Below are positions 17,419 to 26,175 of a stretch of DNA of 49,992 nt, one piece after another; position 1 is the first letter of the stretch, and each line of letters starts with the position of its first letter. The stretch comes from an uncultured Bacteroidota bacterium (GTDB lineage Bacteria > Bacteroidota > Bacteroidia > Chitinophagales > Chitinophagaceae), in the NCBI GenBank assembly GCA_903905065.1, contig CAIVEW010000028.1:1-49992 (forward strand), given 5' to 3'. The notes beneath the pieces were generated by a model. That model was given only the letters and a program-made list of their open reading frames with translations, made no database searches and had not been told where the DNA came from. Position numbers and translations under genes: made by a program.

Positions 17419-17443
17419 AGCCCCGGTTTCCGGGGCTTTTTTT
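17419..17443 (+). terminator. intrinsic terminator
   Basis: AGCCCCGG TTT CCGGGGCT followed by a run of seven or eight T, 22 bases after the thioredoxin-like gene. A clean rho-independent terminator closing the transcript that began upstream. Confidence 0.92.
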
Positions 17444-17480
17444 ATGGTGAAGTGCCCAATAGAAAATGGTCATTGAAAAC

Positions 17481-17489
17481 TATCTTTGC
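17481..17489 (+). promoter_or_regulatory. -7-like box of the GH18/NodB/GT2 gene, nearly leaderless
   Basis: TATCTTTGC, a full consensus match, only 5 bases before the ATG at 17495. The expected start site would lie at or next to the start codon. Confidence 0.5.
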
Positions 17490-17494
17490 AACTC

Positions 17495-20400
17495 ATGTCC
17501 GAAACCCACAAACAAGTATTCCTGACTGAGTCTCCCACGCGCTGGCAGCGTTTTAAATGGTCATTCCGTATTGTATTGTTCATCGTTGGCGTGATAACCG
17601 TGGTGCTGGGCGTTGCAGTAATGAAACAGCTCTTTGTACCTGCGATGCCACAGCTAAAGAATGATAATGGCGGGTATACCGCGATCATCAACAACGGTAA
17701 AAATGCAGCGCTCAGCAGTATTGAAAATAAATATGACGGGTTTGGTAAGTATATTACCGGCAGGGCAGGACTAACGAAGCACATCAGGTACGTAAGCAAG
17801 GCAGATAGCCTGCGTGCCATAATTGCACCAGTCCGGGCGGGGTTTTATGATGCCAGTGATGAACAGGCGTATTTCTCCTTGAAAAACAATATCTCCAGCC
17901 TGAACATGTTGCTGCCGCTGTGGATGACGATAGACTCGGCAGCAGACACAGTGATTGTGAATACAGATATACGGGGAAGGGAAATAATTAAAGCTTCTGG
18001 CGTGCCTGTTGTAGCAGTAATTTCCAACTTCTCGGGTGATGATTTCAATGGCACACCGCTCCACCGCATACTAAATGACAATAATAAAAAAGAAAAGCTG
18101 ATCAGCGAGATCATAAAGGTCATTCAGCAAAACCATTTTGCCGGAGTGAACATAGATTTTGAGGAGCTGCAGGAAGCCTCTGATGAACCGCTGGTGTCTT
18201 TTATGAAAGACCTGTATACCCGGATGCACACGCTGCACTTGCTGGTGACTCAGGATGTATCGCCGTTCAATTCAGACTACAATTATAAGGAGCTTTCGAA
18301 GTACAATGACTACTTTTTCCTCATGGCCTATGACGAACACAACGGCGGTAGTGATCCCGGGCCTGTCAGTTCGCAGCGATACATAGAAGCTGCACTGGAT
18401 GAAGCCGTGAAACAGGTTGACCCACACAAGCTGGTACTGGCGATAGCCGGATATGGGTATGACTGGCCAAAAGGGGATAAGGGAAGCGATGTCACTTATG
18501 CCGAGGCATTGAGCGTGGCCGCAGAGTCGGGAGCAAAAGTGATTTTTGATACCGACAGCTATAACCTGCATTATTATTACCAGGACGAAAGTGGCATCGA
18601 CCATACTGTTTATTTCACAGATGCGGCAACCAACTACAATACGATGCGGTTTGCCTCAGAGTATAATGTAGGTGGCATCGCGCTATGGCGGCTTGGATCG
18701 GCAGACAGCAGGCTTTGGTCGTTTTATAATAAAGATCTCAGCGATGATGCGGTGGATACGTTCGATTATAGTGTGCTGCATAATGTGGAAAAAAGCTATG
18801 ATGTAGATTATATAGGGGAGGGCGAGATACTGGATGTGATCAGCACACCCAGCCCAGGCCAGATAAACATTACCCCTGATACTGCGGAAGATCTTGTAAG
18901 CAATGAAGAGTACAAGACCATGCCATCCATTTTTGTTATTAAGAAGTATGGTAAGAAACCTAAAAAGATAGTGCTTTCGTTTGATGATGGGCCTGATGAG
19001 CGCTACACACCGCATATACTGGACATACTCAGTAAGGAGCATGTGCCCGCCGTTTTTTTTATGATCGGCAATAACGCGCTCAACAATATACCTATTGTAA
19101 AAAGAGTCTACAATGAGGGGTTCGAGATCGGCAATCATACGTTCACGCATCCCAATATAGCCGAGATCGGCAGGCAACGTGCGTTGTGGGAGCTTAATGG
19201 CACTCGTTTGCTGCTGGAAAGTATTACCGGTCACTCTACGGTATTGTTCAGAGCTCCATATAATGCCGACTCTGAACCGGAGACCATGCAGGAACTGGAA
19301 CCCGTGGCATTTGCAAAAGAGAATAAGTACCTGACCGTAGGCGAGTCTATCGACCCCAATGACTGGGAAAAAGGTGTAACTGCGGATTCTATTTTCAATA
19401 GGGTAGTGCGGCAGGAGTCTCTCGGAAGCATCATATTGCTGCACGATGCCGGCGGCAACCGTGAGGAGACGGTAAAGGTGCTGCCGCGTATCATCAAGTA
19501 TTTTAAAGACAAAGGCTACACGTTTACAACTGTTGCTGACCTGCTGAATGAATCCCGTGACCAATTGATGCCCGCCGTTCCCAAAAACAACAGCTACTAC
19601 TACATTCAATTCAGCTATTATGTGGCGGAGTTTGCGTACTGGGGCAGCAATACGCTTATGTTTCTTTTCGTTAGTTGTATCATCCTGTCGGTATTGAGGA
19701 TATTGATACTGGCTTTCTTTGCGGTTAAAGAGTATCGTGAGGAAAAGAAAGAGAAACTGCAGCCGCTTGCCGGCAGCCCTGCGGTGAGCATCATTGTGCC
19801 GGCATACAACGAAGAGATCAATGCAGTAAGGTCGGTAAATAATCTGCTGAAAAGCACGTACCCTAACTACAACATCATCTTTGTCGATGATGGTAGTAAG
19901 GATAGCACCTTTGCAAAAGTCTCGGAAGCATTTAAAGATAACAACCGGGTAAGTGTGCTTACTAAACCCAACGGCGGCAAGGCTTCTGCGCTCAATTATG
20001 GCATTGCACAGACCACTTCGGAATATGTGCTGTGTATAGATGCGGATACCAACCTCGCGCCCGACGCACTGGAACTGCTGGCCCGGCATTTCATTGATGA
20101 AAAGGTAGGCGCAGTAGCGGGTAATGTGAAGGTGGGTAACGAGGTGAACCTGCTCACGAGGTGGCAGAGCATAGAGTACATCACGAGCCAGAACTTTGAC
20201 CGAAACGCTTTCGCAAGCATCAATGCTATTACGGTAGTGCCAGGCGCAATAGGACTGTTCCGGAAGAAGGCAATAGAAGATGCGGGGGGATTTACCAGCG
20301 ACACATTTGCAGAGGATTGTGATCTCACCATGCGTATGCTCCGCGCGGGCTACCTGATCAAAAACGAGAACGAGGCAATAGCTATGACCGAAGCACCTGA

Positions 20401-20869
20401 GACACTTGGCCAGTTTCTTAAACAAAGGTTTAGATGGAGCTTTGGGGTGATGCAGTCTTTCTGGAAAAACCGCGATGCATTGTTTAACCGCGATTATGGC
20501 ACCCTTGGCTGGGTGGCATTGCCCAATATACTGGTCTTCCAGATACTGATACCGTTGATAGCGCCGCTGGCAGATGTGTTTATGATCATTGGTATTATCA
20601 CAGGTAATGCAGCGATGATATTAGAGTACTACGGATTGTTCATGCTGGTGGATCTCTCGGTTGGGATACTTGCGTTTGCATTTGAAAAGGAGAATTTGTT
20701 TAAATTGGTCTGGCTGATTCCCCAACGTATTATATACCGTTGGCTGATGTTGTACATACTGTACAAGTCCATCAGGCGGGCGATAAAGGGCCAGTTGCAG
20801 AGCTGGGGTGTGCTGAAGCGCACGGGTAATATGCTGGAGAACGCGCGGCTGAAGTCGTTCAAAATTTAA
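17495..20869 (+). CDS. trifunctional GH18-like / polysaccharide deacetylase / GT2 synthase
   Basis: A 1124-residue protein with three enzyme domains. An N-terminal membrane helix (about 24-44) is followed by a GH18-like domain of the YaaH type (about 110-430) with GVNIDFEE (residues 217-224; acid Glu223). Next comes a NodB deacetylase domain (about 490-690): SFDDGPDE with Asp497/Asp498, HTFTH (548-552), RAPYN, and a closing ILLHDAGG. A second helix (about 705-735) leads to a family 2 glycosyltransferase: VDDGS (Asp798, Asp799), DAD (849-851), EDCD (940-943), QRFRW (977-981), then about four helices. The topology places hydrolase and deacetylase outside and the GT2 inside. It resembles PgaB plus PgaC of poly-N-acetylglucosamine synthesis joined in one chain. 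Active-site residues are all present. The TTG three codons upstream is rejected. Confidence 0.9.
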   Translation: MSETHKQVFLTESPTRWQRFKWSFRIVLFIVGVITVVLGVAVMKQLFVPAMPQLKNDNGGYTAIINNGKNAALSSIENKYDGFGKYITGRAGLTKHIRYVSKADSLRAIIAPVRAGFYDASDEQAYFSLKNNISSLNMLLPLWMTIDSAADTVIVNTDIRGREIIKASGVPVVAVISNFSGDDFNGTPLHRILNDNNKKEKLISEIIKVIQQNHFAGVNIDFEELQEASDEPLVSFMKDLYTRMHTLHLLVTQDVSPFNSDYNYKELSKYNDYFFLMAYDEHNGGSDPGPVSSQRYIEAALDEAVKQVDPHKLVLAIAGYGYDWPKGDKGSDVTYAEALSVAAESGAKVIFDTDSYNLHYYYQDESGIDHTVYFTDAATNYNTMRFASEYNVGGIALWRLGSADSRLWSFYNKDLSDDAVDTFDYSVLHNVEKSYDVDYIGEGEILDVISTPSPGQINITPDTAEDLVSNEEYKTMPSIFVIKKYGKKPKKIVLSFDDGPDERYTPHILDILSKEHVPAVFFMIGNNALNNIPIVKRVYNEGFEIGNHTFTHPNIAEIGRQRALWELNGTRLLLESITGHSTVLFRAPYNADSEPETMQELEPVAFAKENKYLTVGESIDPNDWEKGVTADSIFNRVVRQESLGSIILLHDAGGNREETVKVLPRIIKYFKDKGYTFTTVADLLNESRDQLMPAVPKNNSYYYIQFSYYVAEFAYWGSNTLMFLFVSCIILSVLRILILAFFAVKEYREEKKEKLQPLAGSPAVSIIVPAYNEEINAVRSVNNLLKSTYPNYNIIFVDDGSKDSTFAKVSEAFKDNNRVSVLTKPNGGKASALNYGIAQTTSEYVLCIDADTNLAPDALELLARHFIDEKVGAVAGNVKVGNEVNLLTRWQSIEYITSQNFDRNAFASINAITVVPGAIGLFRKKAIEDAGGFTSDTFAEDCDLTMRMLRAGYLIKNENEAIAMTEAPETLGQFLKQRFRWSFGVMQSFWKNRDALFNRDYGTLGWVALPNILVFQILIPLIAPLADVFMIIGIITGNAAMILEYYGLFMLVDLSVGILAFAFEKENLFKLVWLIPQRIIYRWLMLYILYKSIRRAIKGQLQSWGVLKRTGNMLENARLKSFKI

Positions 20870-20892
20870 GTTTTTCACTTTTTAAATTTGAA

Positions 20893-21495
20893 ATGAGTAC
20901 TACTGAAAATTCCATACTCGGTTTAAAAATGCCCACAGACCCTCGATGGGCTGATCTCGCGTCTGTGTCTCTGGAAGAGATACTCACAGACCATGCTTTT
21001 TGTGAGCAGAAGGCCGCGACACAATGCATCACACTCATTCAGCGGTTCCCGGACAAAATAGAGCTGGTGAATGCACTATCGCCGATCGTTACTGAGGAGT
21101 GGGGCCACTTCCGCATGGTGTGGGCGGAGATGAAGAAGCGGGGATACACCCTTGGTCGTCAGCGTAAGGACGACTACGTAAACCTATTATTGCAGCACAC
21201 ACCCAAAAATGTGCCGGGAGATGAAGTGCTGCTGCACAAACTGATGATTTGCGCCCTCATTGAGGCCCGCAGTTGCGAACGGTTTCGTTTGTTGTCCGAA
21301 GGCCTTGAAGAAGATGCGCTGCGTAGCTTTTACTACAAATTCATGATATCCGAAGCGGGGCATTACCGCCTGTTCATTGAGCTTGCTGAACAATATTATC
21401 CCATAGAAAAAGTGCGCGCGGCCTGGCAACAATGGCTGGATATTGAAACGCAAGTTCTACAGCTGTTAGCACCTCGCGGCGACCGCATGCATTAA
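20893..21495 (+). CDS. miaE: tRNA-(ms2io6A)-hydroxylase MiaE
   Basis: A 200-residue non-haem diiron enzyme that hydroxylates the isopentenyl side chain of ms2i6A at tRNA position 37. The ferritin-like four-helix pattern is visible, with metal ligands in HAFCEQKAA, VTEEWGHFRMV (E-xx-H), IEARSCERF and SEAGHYRLF (E-xx-H). Length is typical. It starts 23 bases after the exopolysaccharide protein and overlaps the convergent Ycf48-like gene by 4 bases. Confidence 0.92.
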   Translation: MSTTENSILGLKMPTDPRWADLASVSLEEILTDHAFCEQKAATQCITLIQRFPDKIELVNALSPIVTEEWGHFRMVWAEMKKRGYTLGRQRKDDYVNLLLQHTPKNVPGDEVLLHKLMICALIEARSCERFRLLSEGLEEDALRSFYYKFMISEAGHYRLFIELAEQYYPIEKVRAAWQQWLDIETQVLQLLAPRGDRMH

Positions 21496-22454
21496 GGTGT
21501 AAGGCGATATAATGCGCCTCCGTCTCCGGCCATCAGCAGGTCGCCGTTAGGGCAGCGGGCTATGCTGCGTATGGCGTTTGTGGTAAACTGTTTGTATTCC
21601 GCCCAGTGCCTGCCCCCATCGGCTGAATGGATCACTTTGCCACCTTCGCCTGCGGCCCAGCCACTATTATCATCGGTAAATAAAATACACAAAAGCCGGT
21701 AGCGGGGCAGTATAATGTCATTACCATTCCGGTAGCGCGTCCAGTTGGTGCCGCCGTCCGAGGTATAGTAAATTCCCCCGTTGTAACCGCACATCCATAT
21801 TTCATCACCATGTATGTCCATAGCCATGAAGTTGTCACCTACTACATTCTGGAACGCCCATGTTTTGCCGCCATCAGTTGTTTTCTGCATGGCACCGTAG
21901 CCGCAGATATAGCCGGTTGTGGCTGACGTCATCGTGATTTTGTTCAGCTCGTAGCCTAGCGAATCAAACCTGGTAACGTTGCCGTTGCTGTCCAGGTATT
22001 GCAGCGTTCCTTCGTTGAAGCTAACGCCACCCACGGCAATTGCATGTGCCGCATCTGTAAAAGCTATGCCCGAGAATGCAAAATAGTACATCTGCGTAAA
22101 CAGCCATGTATTGCCCGTGTCATAAGAGCGGAGGAACTTGCCATCGAACCCGCAGGCGCATATGGCGCCCGAAGGTGATACAACCATATCATACAGCCCT
22201 TTGCCGGCAACCGGGAATGAGGTCTTTTGCCAGGTAAAGCCGCCATCGTGGGTGGTTAGCACCACGGCGTCAGCAAAGCGCTCACCTCCCGCTATAAAGC
22301 CCGTATTGTTGTCAATGAACAGGATCTTGTTCAGCCGATCGGTGTCTGTATAACTGTTTATTTTCTGCACACTTTGAAAATAAAGCATGTCTTTTTTACA
22401 GGCATTAAACAGGAAAGTAACAAACAATAAAACTAAAATAAGCAGCCTCTGCAT
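21492..22454 (-). CDS. Ycf48-like beta-propeller lipoprotein
   Basis: A 320-residue lipoprotein with signal peptide MQRLLILVLLFVTFLFNAC (lipobox FNAC). At least five BNR/Asp-box turns (consensus S-x-DGG-x-x-W) are visible: THDGGFTW, SYDTGNTW, TTDGGKTW, TSDGGTNW, SADGGRHW, spaced as in a propeller. The family is related to plant/cyanobacterial photosystem assembly factor Ycf48, but Bacteroidota members are surface or periplasmic proteins of unknown role. The longer reading from 22520 adds 22 residues before the signal peptide and is rejected. Confidence 0.82.
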   Translation of the reverse strand: MQRLLILVLLFVTFLFNACKKDMLYFQSVQKINSYTDTDRLNKILFIDNNTGFIAGGERFADAVVLTTHDGGFTWQKTSFPVAGKGLYDMVVSPSGAICACGFDGKFLRSYDTGNTWLFTQMYYFAFSGIAFTDAAHAIAVGGVSFNEGTLQYLDSNGNVTRFDSLGYELNKITMTSATTGYICGYGAMQKTTDGGKTWAFQNVVGDNFMAMDIHGDEIWMCGYNGGIYYTSDGGTNWTRYRNGNDIILPRYRLLCILFTDDNSGWAAGEGGKVIHSADGGRHWAEYKQFTTNAIRSIARCPNGDLLMAGDGGALYRLTP

Positions 22455-22519
22455 TCGGTGACGGTCTGAACCTGGATTTACTTGATGAAACGATTTTCTT
22501 GATTTTAAAAAATTGCTCA

Positions 22520-22539
22520 CCTGCCTACCGGCCGGCAGG
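22520..22539. repeat. CCTGCCTACCGGC-type palindrome, copy 1
   Basis: CCTGCC TACCGGCC GGCAGG. Related copies lie at 22733-22753 (opposite orientation) and 41360-41379. Confidence 0.65.
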
Positions 22540-22732
22540 CTTTTTGCAGAAAAATATTATTGCACACATTTTTGTTGATAATCAATGATGTAAGTAAAAT
22601 TGTTGCTCATTTATTGCTCACTTCTGAATTGCAGATTCAGCGGATTTTTTGATCTCACAGAATTGCTTTTCAGTTTTTTCTTCTCGTTTTATGTAGCATA
22701 TTTCACGCAAGGGCGCAGAGAACAAATGCAAA

Positions 22733-22753
22733 CCTGCCTGCCGGTAGGCAAGG
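22733..22753. repeat. CCTGCCTACCGGC-type palindrome, copy 2
   Basis: Reads CCTGCCTGCCGGTAGGC then AAGG; the reverse complement carries GCCTACCGGCAGGCAGG, so this copy is inverted relative to the other two. Confidence 0.65.
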
Positions 22754-22885
22754 GCCACAAAGTGTCAAATGCGAAAAGCGTTATCTACGTAACAAAGGTA
22801 GGATGGAAAATGATTGGGCGCAAAAAAAGAAGTCCACATTTTAGGGAGGGCATTATACAGGCGTCGCAGACGCGGCACCGGGGCA

Positions 22886-22904
22886 TCCTCGTTTCAAACG
22901 AGGA
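22886..22904. repeat. near-perfect 19-base palindrome
   Basis: TCCTCGTTTCAAACGAGGA: nine bases pair with nine around one central C. It sits 12 bases after another palindrome (GCGTCGCAGACGC). Could be a REP-like half-site or a dimeric operator. Confidence 0.6.
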
Positions 22905-22935
22905 CGAGTGGATGGCCTTAAAAAGACAGCATGAA

Positions 22936-24582
22936 TTATTCTTTTATAAATGTTGCGCTTTTTTGCTGATCTCCGTTTCGGTACAATATGTGGTAGGGGC
23001 CAGGCAGTAAGGAGTTTATGTGGATAACGTCTTTTTTGTTGCTCCTTGTAATTGAAACACTCACGACCTGCCCAATTGAATTATAGATCGTTACCGACTC
23101 ATCGCTTGTTAGACCACTGCTGCTTTCGATGTATACTTTATCCTGGGCAGGGTTTGGGTAAATATTTATTGAGGTTAGTTGTCCCACGTAATTAACTGAA
23201 CTCGGTATCGCGGCCGGGGGATTAAAGTAATCTGCCCAAGCAGTGTCGGCTACAATCTTGATTTCTGAATAGCTGGTGTGAGAACAATAGTTGTCTGAGT
23301 CTGGATAGGTAGTTAAGAGCGCATACACAATCTTGATAGTCCCACCCGCTGGAAAAATATTATCGCCACTTGAGAGTATGAATTGTTTTTTGGGATAGGG
23401 ATCGTTATTGCAGACACATTCAGACCATTTACTGCTATCAGATGGGTCACCTGTGAATACATAATTGCAATTGGGTCCGGTACCATGTCCTGTGCTTGGC
23501 ACCCCTGACCCTAGGAAATCATTTGTAAGATGTGAGCCATCCGCAAGCTTTGCTCGCATATAGTTATTATACTGTGTATCCGCTATGGGGGCTCTGAAAG
23601 CAGACGTGTCGTATTCTATAAAATAGGTAAAGCTGCCAGCGGGAACATAGCTGGTACCCACATCGCCTGGAGAAACGACCATAGTTACTGCAGAGACGGG
23701 TTTCCAAGCGGCAATGTTAACAGGATGGCCCCCGCTGGAGCCGTCGTCTTTCAAAGCTTGGTAGGTTATGCCCATTCGCCACACAGAATCAAAACCGATG
23801 TAATCGTTATATATTCCCCCTAGTTGAGGATAACCATAAAGTCCTGCTCTGAAATTATTGTAAGTATTCGGAGAACGATTTATGAGCGTGTATTCCGTAT
23901 ATACTACGTTATCAATAAACGTATTCCTTTTATAGGCGTAGCTAGCGGCATGTATTTCTATTCCCATTGGTTTTCCATTTGTTTCAGAATGAGATGGACC
24001 GTTATCGCTAAATACCCACCAAGCTGCCTGGTCGCCTTTTATATCGGGATATTCTCCTAGTAACGGTTCGTAGATGCCATTTCCGTTAAGATCAATAAAC
24101 GGAGCCATGTCGCTCGTTATGGTGAGCATTGCACCTGCAGCACCTTGGGCATAAATATTCCCTTTACCGGGCCAGGACAAAATGGACGGCGGAGTATTTG
24201 CGATGGTGTGGGTAGCAAGGCTCAGAAAATACTGGATATCGGAAGTCTTCACTTTCCATATTTTGGCCCAGGTATTTGCAGTTGCCAGCGTTATTGTATC
24301 GCTTGCTTCCAGTGGTCCAGGCCAATAGTCTGAAGGGCCACCGGTTCCAGCAGAGATGTGGAGTTGGGATGATCCGTCATAGCCACTTATCCATATTTCA
24401 GCAATTCCGTTTATAAAGTTATTGGTATCGGTAGGCAGGTAGCTTTCAAAAATGCCACGATTGACAAAAATCCGAGAATCAATATTGTTGGCATCAACGG
24501 AATCTATGACATTATAGGTTTGTGCAGACAAATTGTCAAAAACAAAGCACGTCAGTAAGGCAAGAAGTAAGAATTTTCTCAT
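22936..24582 (-). CDS. secreted protein with type IX (Por) C-terminal sorting domain
   Basis: A 548-residue exported protein. Signal peptide residues 1-20 (MRKFLLLALLTCFVFDNLSA). The last 80 residues are a type A sorting domain: INIYPNPAQDKVYIES, then VTIYNSIGQVV and a closing YHILYRNGDQQKSATFIKE, which directs the protein through the type IX secretion system to the surface. The body (about 25-460) is a beta-rich region with DLNGNGIYEPLLGEYPDIKGDQAAWW, a Ca-binding-like DxNxNxxY turn, and repeated YTLINRSPNTYNNF-type strands; no enzyme motif is visible. Not in an operon with either neighbour. Confidence 0.85.
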   Translation of the reverse strand: MRKFLLLALLTCFVFDNLSAQTYNVIDSVDANNIDSRIFVNRGIFESYLPTDTNNFINGIAEIWISGYDGSSQLHISAGTGGPSDYWPGPLEASDTITLATANTWAKIWKVKTSDIQYFLSLATHTIANTPPSILSWPGKGNIYAQGAAGAMLTITSDMAPFIDLNGNGIYEPLLGEYPDIKGDQAAWWVFSDNGPSHSETNGKPMGIEIHAASYAYKRNTFIDNVVYTEYTLINRSPNTYNNFRAGLYGYPQLGGIYNDYIGFDSVWRMGITYQALKDDGSSGGHPVNIAAWKPVSAVTMVVSPGDVGTSYVPAGSFTYFIEYDTSAFRAPIADTQYNNYMRAKLADGSHLTNDFLGSGVPSTGHGTGPNCNYVFTGDPSDSSKWSECVCNNDPYPKKQFILSSGDNIFPAGGTIKIVYALLTTYPDSDNYCSHTSYSEIKIVADTAWADYFNPPAAIPSSVNYVGQLTSINIYPNPAQDKVYIESSSGLTSDESVTIYNSIGQVVSVSITRSNKKDVIHINSLLPGPYHILYRNGDQQKSATFIKE

Positions 24583-24673
24583 GATAGCCGTTTTGGTAGC
24601 TCTTATATAGACGTAAAACTATACGAGAATCTTGGGTAAGGCGGAAAATTTTCGAGATGGATTGTGTTCGGAC

Positions 24674-26011
24674 TTACACCATCTGCCTGGCCTTCAGTTC
24701 CAGATATTTATTTACTACGTCTACCGAAAGGTCTTGTGGGGTGGTGAGAATAGAAAGAATTCCATGCATTCGTAGCTCTTTTACTATGAGGCGTTTTTCC
24801 AGGTCGAACTGGTCGGCTATGGTTTTTATGTAGATACCTTCGATGCTGTCCGGGTTAGATTCGTGGATTTCTTTGAGGAGTGTATTCTGGAAAAAGATCA
24901 CGCAGACCAGGTGGCGCTGGGCTATCCTCTTGAGAAAGGATAGCTGCCTTTCCAGTGAAGAGTAGGTCTCGAAATTGGTGAATAAAAGTATGAGACTGCG
25001 TTGCGTGATACGACGGTGTACCACGTTCCACACAGCCTCGTAATCGCTCTCCTTAAATTGTGTCTGCTGCTTGTAAAGCGTCTCCAGTATGCGGTGAAGC
25101 TGGTCGTTTCGGCGGTCGGCGGCTACGATGTCGTTTATTTTATCTGAGAAGGTGATCAGTCCTGCTTTGTCTTGTTTCAGCAGGGCTACATTCAATAATG
25201 CGAGGCAGGAGTTGATGGAGTGATCCATCAAAGTCATGCCTTCAAAAGGCATCTTCATATTGCGGCCCTTATCGATGAGGCAATAGATCAGTTGCTGGCG
25301 GGCATCGGTATAGGTGTTCACCATCAGGTTGCTGCTCCTGGCCGTGGCTTTCCAGTTTATGGTGCGCATATCGTCGCCCTGCACATAGTCCTTTATTTTT
25401 TCAAACTCCAGGCTGTGCCCGAGCCGCCGGACTTTTTTTACTCCTGTGAGGGTGTTGCCACTGATCGCCAGGAGCTGGTATTTGCGTAGCTGCTGGAAGG
25501 CGGGGTAGACCTTAACTATTGCAGGTCCGGCAATTTTGAAGCGCCTGCGAATAAGCCCTATAGGGCTGGAGACGAAACAAACCACATAGCCGAAACCATA
25601 TTCCCCGCGCGACAATGGTTTCAACAAATAGGTAATGGTGTTTTCAGCATGGTAGCCGATACTCACCGCCTTTTGAAAGTTCCTTTCCTGGAACTGAACG
25701 GGCAGCTCATCTATGACCAATGCCGACACCTTGAAGGGATATGAATTAGTTATCACCAGCGAGACCTCATTCTCATCGCCAATACTGAACCTGGGCGACG
25801 TCACCCGCGCTGCCTTGACCTCACCTTTAAAGAAGAAAAGCAAAATATATTCAAGGATGGTCAGCGAGAAAATGACAAGGGTGAGTGCTACGGCCGGCTG
25901 AAAAAGGAACTTGATAAAGAACGAGATGAACAGCAGAACGACACAGCCGCCCAGCAGGAGAAACCATCTCCTGTGAATGAACAGTGCGCGTATGTATTGT
26001 TTTTTGGCCAT
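24674..26011 (-). CDS. DUF58 (von Willebrand A-like) protein
   Basis: A 445-residue protein with two N-terminal membrane helices (about 12-60). The DUF58 core contains RRLGHSLEFEKIKDYVQGDDMRTINWKATARS (the family hallmark R-G-x-EF---R-Y--GD--R-I-WK--AR pattern) and a vWA-like domain beginning QQLIYCLIDKGRNMKM. DUF58 proteins act with MoxR ATPases, probably in assembly or maturation of envelope or metal proteins. It is the last gene of the block, separated from moxR by about 160 bases filled with palindromic repeats, one of which ends at its ATG. Confidence 0.88.
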   Translation of the reverse strand: MAKKQYIRALFIHRRWFLLLGGCVVLLFISFFIKFLFQPAVALTLVIFSLTILEYILLFFFKGEVKAARVTSPRFSIGDENEVSLVITNSYPFKVSALVIDELPVQFQERNFQKAVSIGYHAENTITYLLKPLSRGEYGFGYVVCFVSSPIGLIRRRFKIAGPAIVKVYPAFQQLRKYQLLAISGNTLTGVKKVRRLGHSLEFEKIKDYVQGDDMRTINWKATARSSNLMVNTYTDARQQLIYCLIDKGRNMKMPFEGMTLMDHSINSCLALLNVALLKQDKAGLITFSDKINDIVAADRRNDQLHRILETLYKQQTQFKESDYEAVWNVVHRRITQRSLILLFTNFETYSSLERQLSFLKRIAQRHLVCVIFFQNTLLKEIHESNPDSIEGIYIKTIADQFDLEKRLIVKELRMHGILSILTTPQDLSVDVVNKYLELKARQMV

Positions 26012-26034
26012 ACCCCAAGCCCCTAAAGGGGCTT
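26012..26034. repeat. palindromic intergenic repeat, start-side type
   Basis: On the minus strand it reads AAGCCCCTTTAGGGG, CTTGGGGT and then directly the ATG of the DUF58 gene. It is the same unit, in the same position relative to the start codon, as at guaA (1455-1478). Confidence 0.7.
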
Positions 26035-26150
26035 ACTCTTGTAGCTTATTCAGTGAATTTGAAATGGTGTTTCATCGTTTATGTTGTGAAGAACAAACAA
26101 AATGCTGTTCATCGTTCAAAAGCTCAAAAAATAATGTCGCTAAATTGTGG

Positions 26151-26175
26151 TGCCCCCTTCAGGGGGACAGGGGGT
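26151..26175. repeat. palindromic intergenic repeat, stop-side type
   Basis: On the minus strand it reads AACCCCCTGT followed by CCCCCTGAAGGGGG, overlapping the stop codon of the MoxR gene. It corresponds to the copy after the DUF3467 gene (1348-1375). Confidence 0.65.

Larger units (their letters stand above)
22455..22935. other. gene-free island with several palindromes
   Basis: This 481-base gap lies between two minus-strand genes. It holds an inverted pair of CCTGCCTACCGGC-type palindromes (22520-22539 and 22733-22753), a CTGAAT/ATTCAG hairpin (22626-22641), GCGTCGCAGACGC (22861-22873), and TCCTCGTTTCAAACGAGGA (22886-22904). TTGCTCA occurs three times. A 136-residue reading frame at 22600-23010 has no protein-like pattern and runs into the neighbouring gene on the other strand. 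I see no RNA gene. It looks like a collection of dispersed repeat remnants. Confidence 0.6.

Noticed and set aside
18683..20425. 580-residue minus-strand frame
   Set aside because: It is the antisense shadow of the GH18/NodB/GT2 gene, whose motifs are intact on the plus strand. It is Cys/His-rich and has no recognisable domain.
22600..23010. 136-residue plus-strand frame in the palindrome-rich gap
   Set aside because: It passes through palindromes, shows no protein-like pattern, and ends inside the T9SS-secreted protein gene on the other strand.
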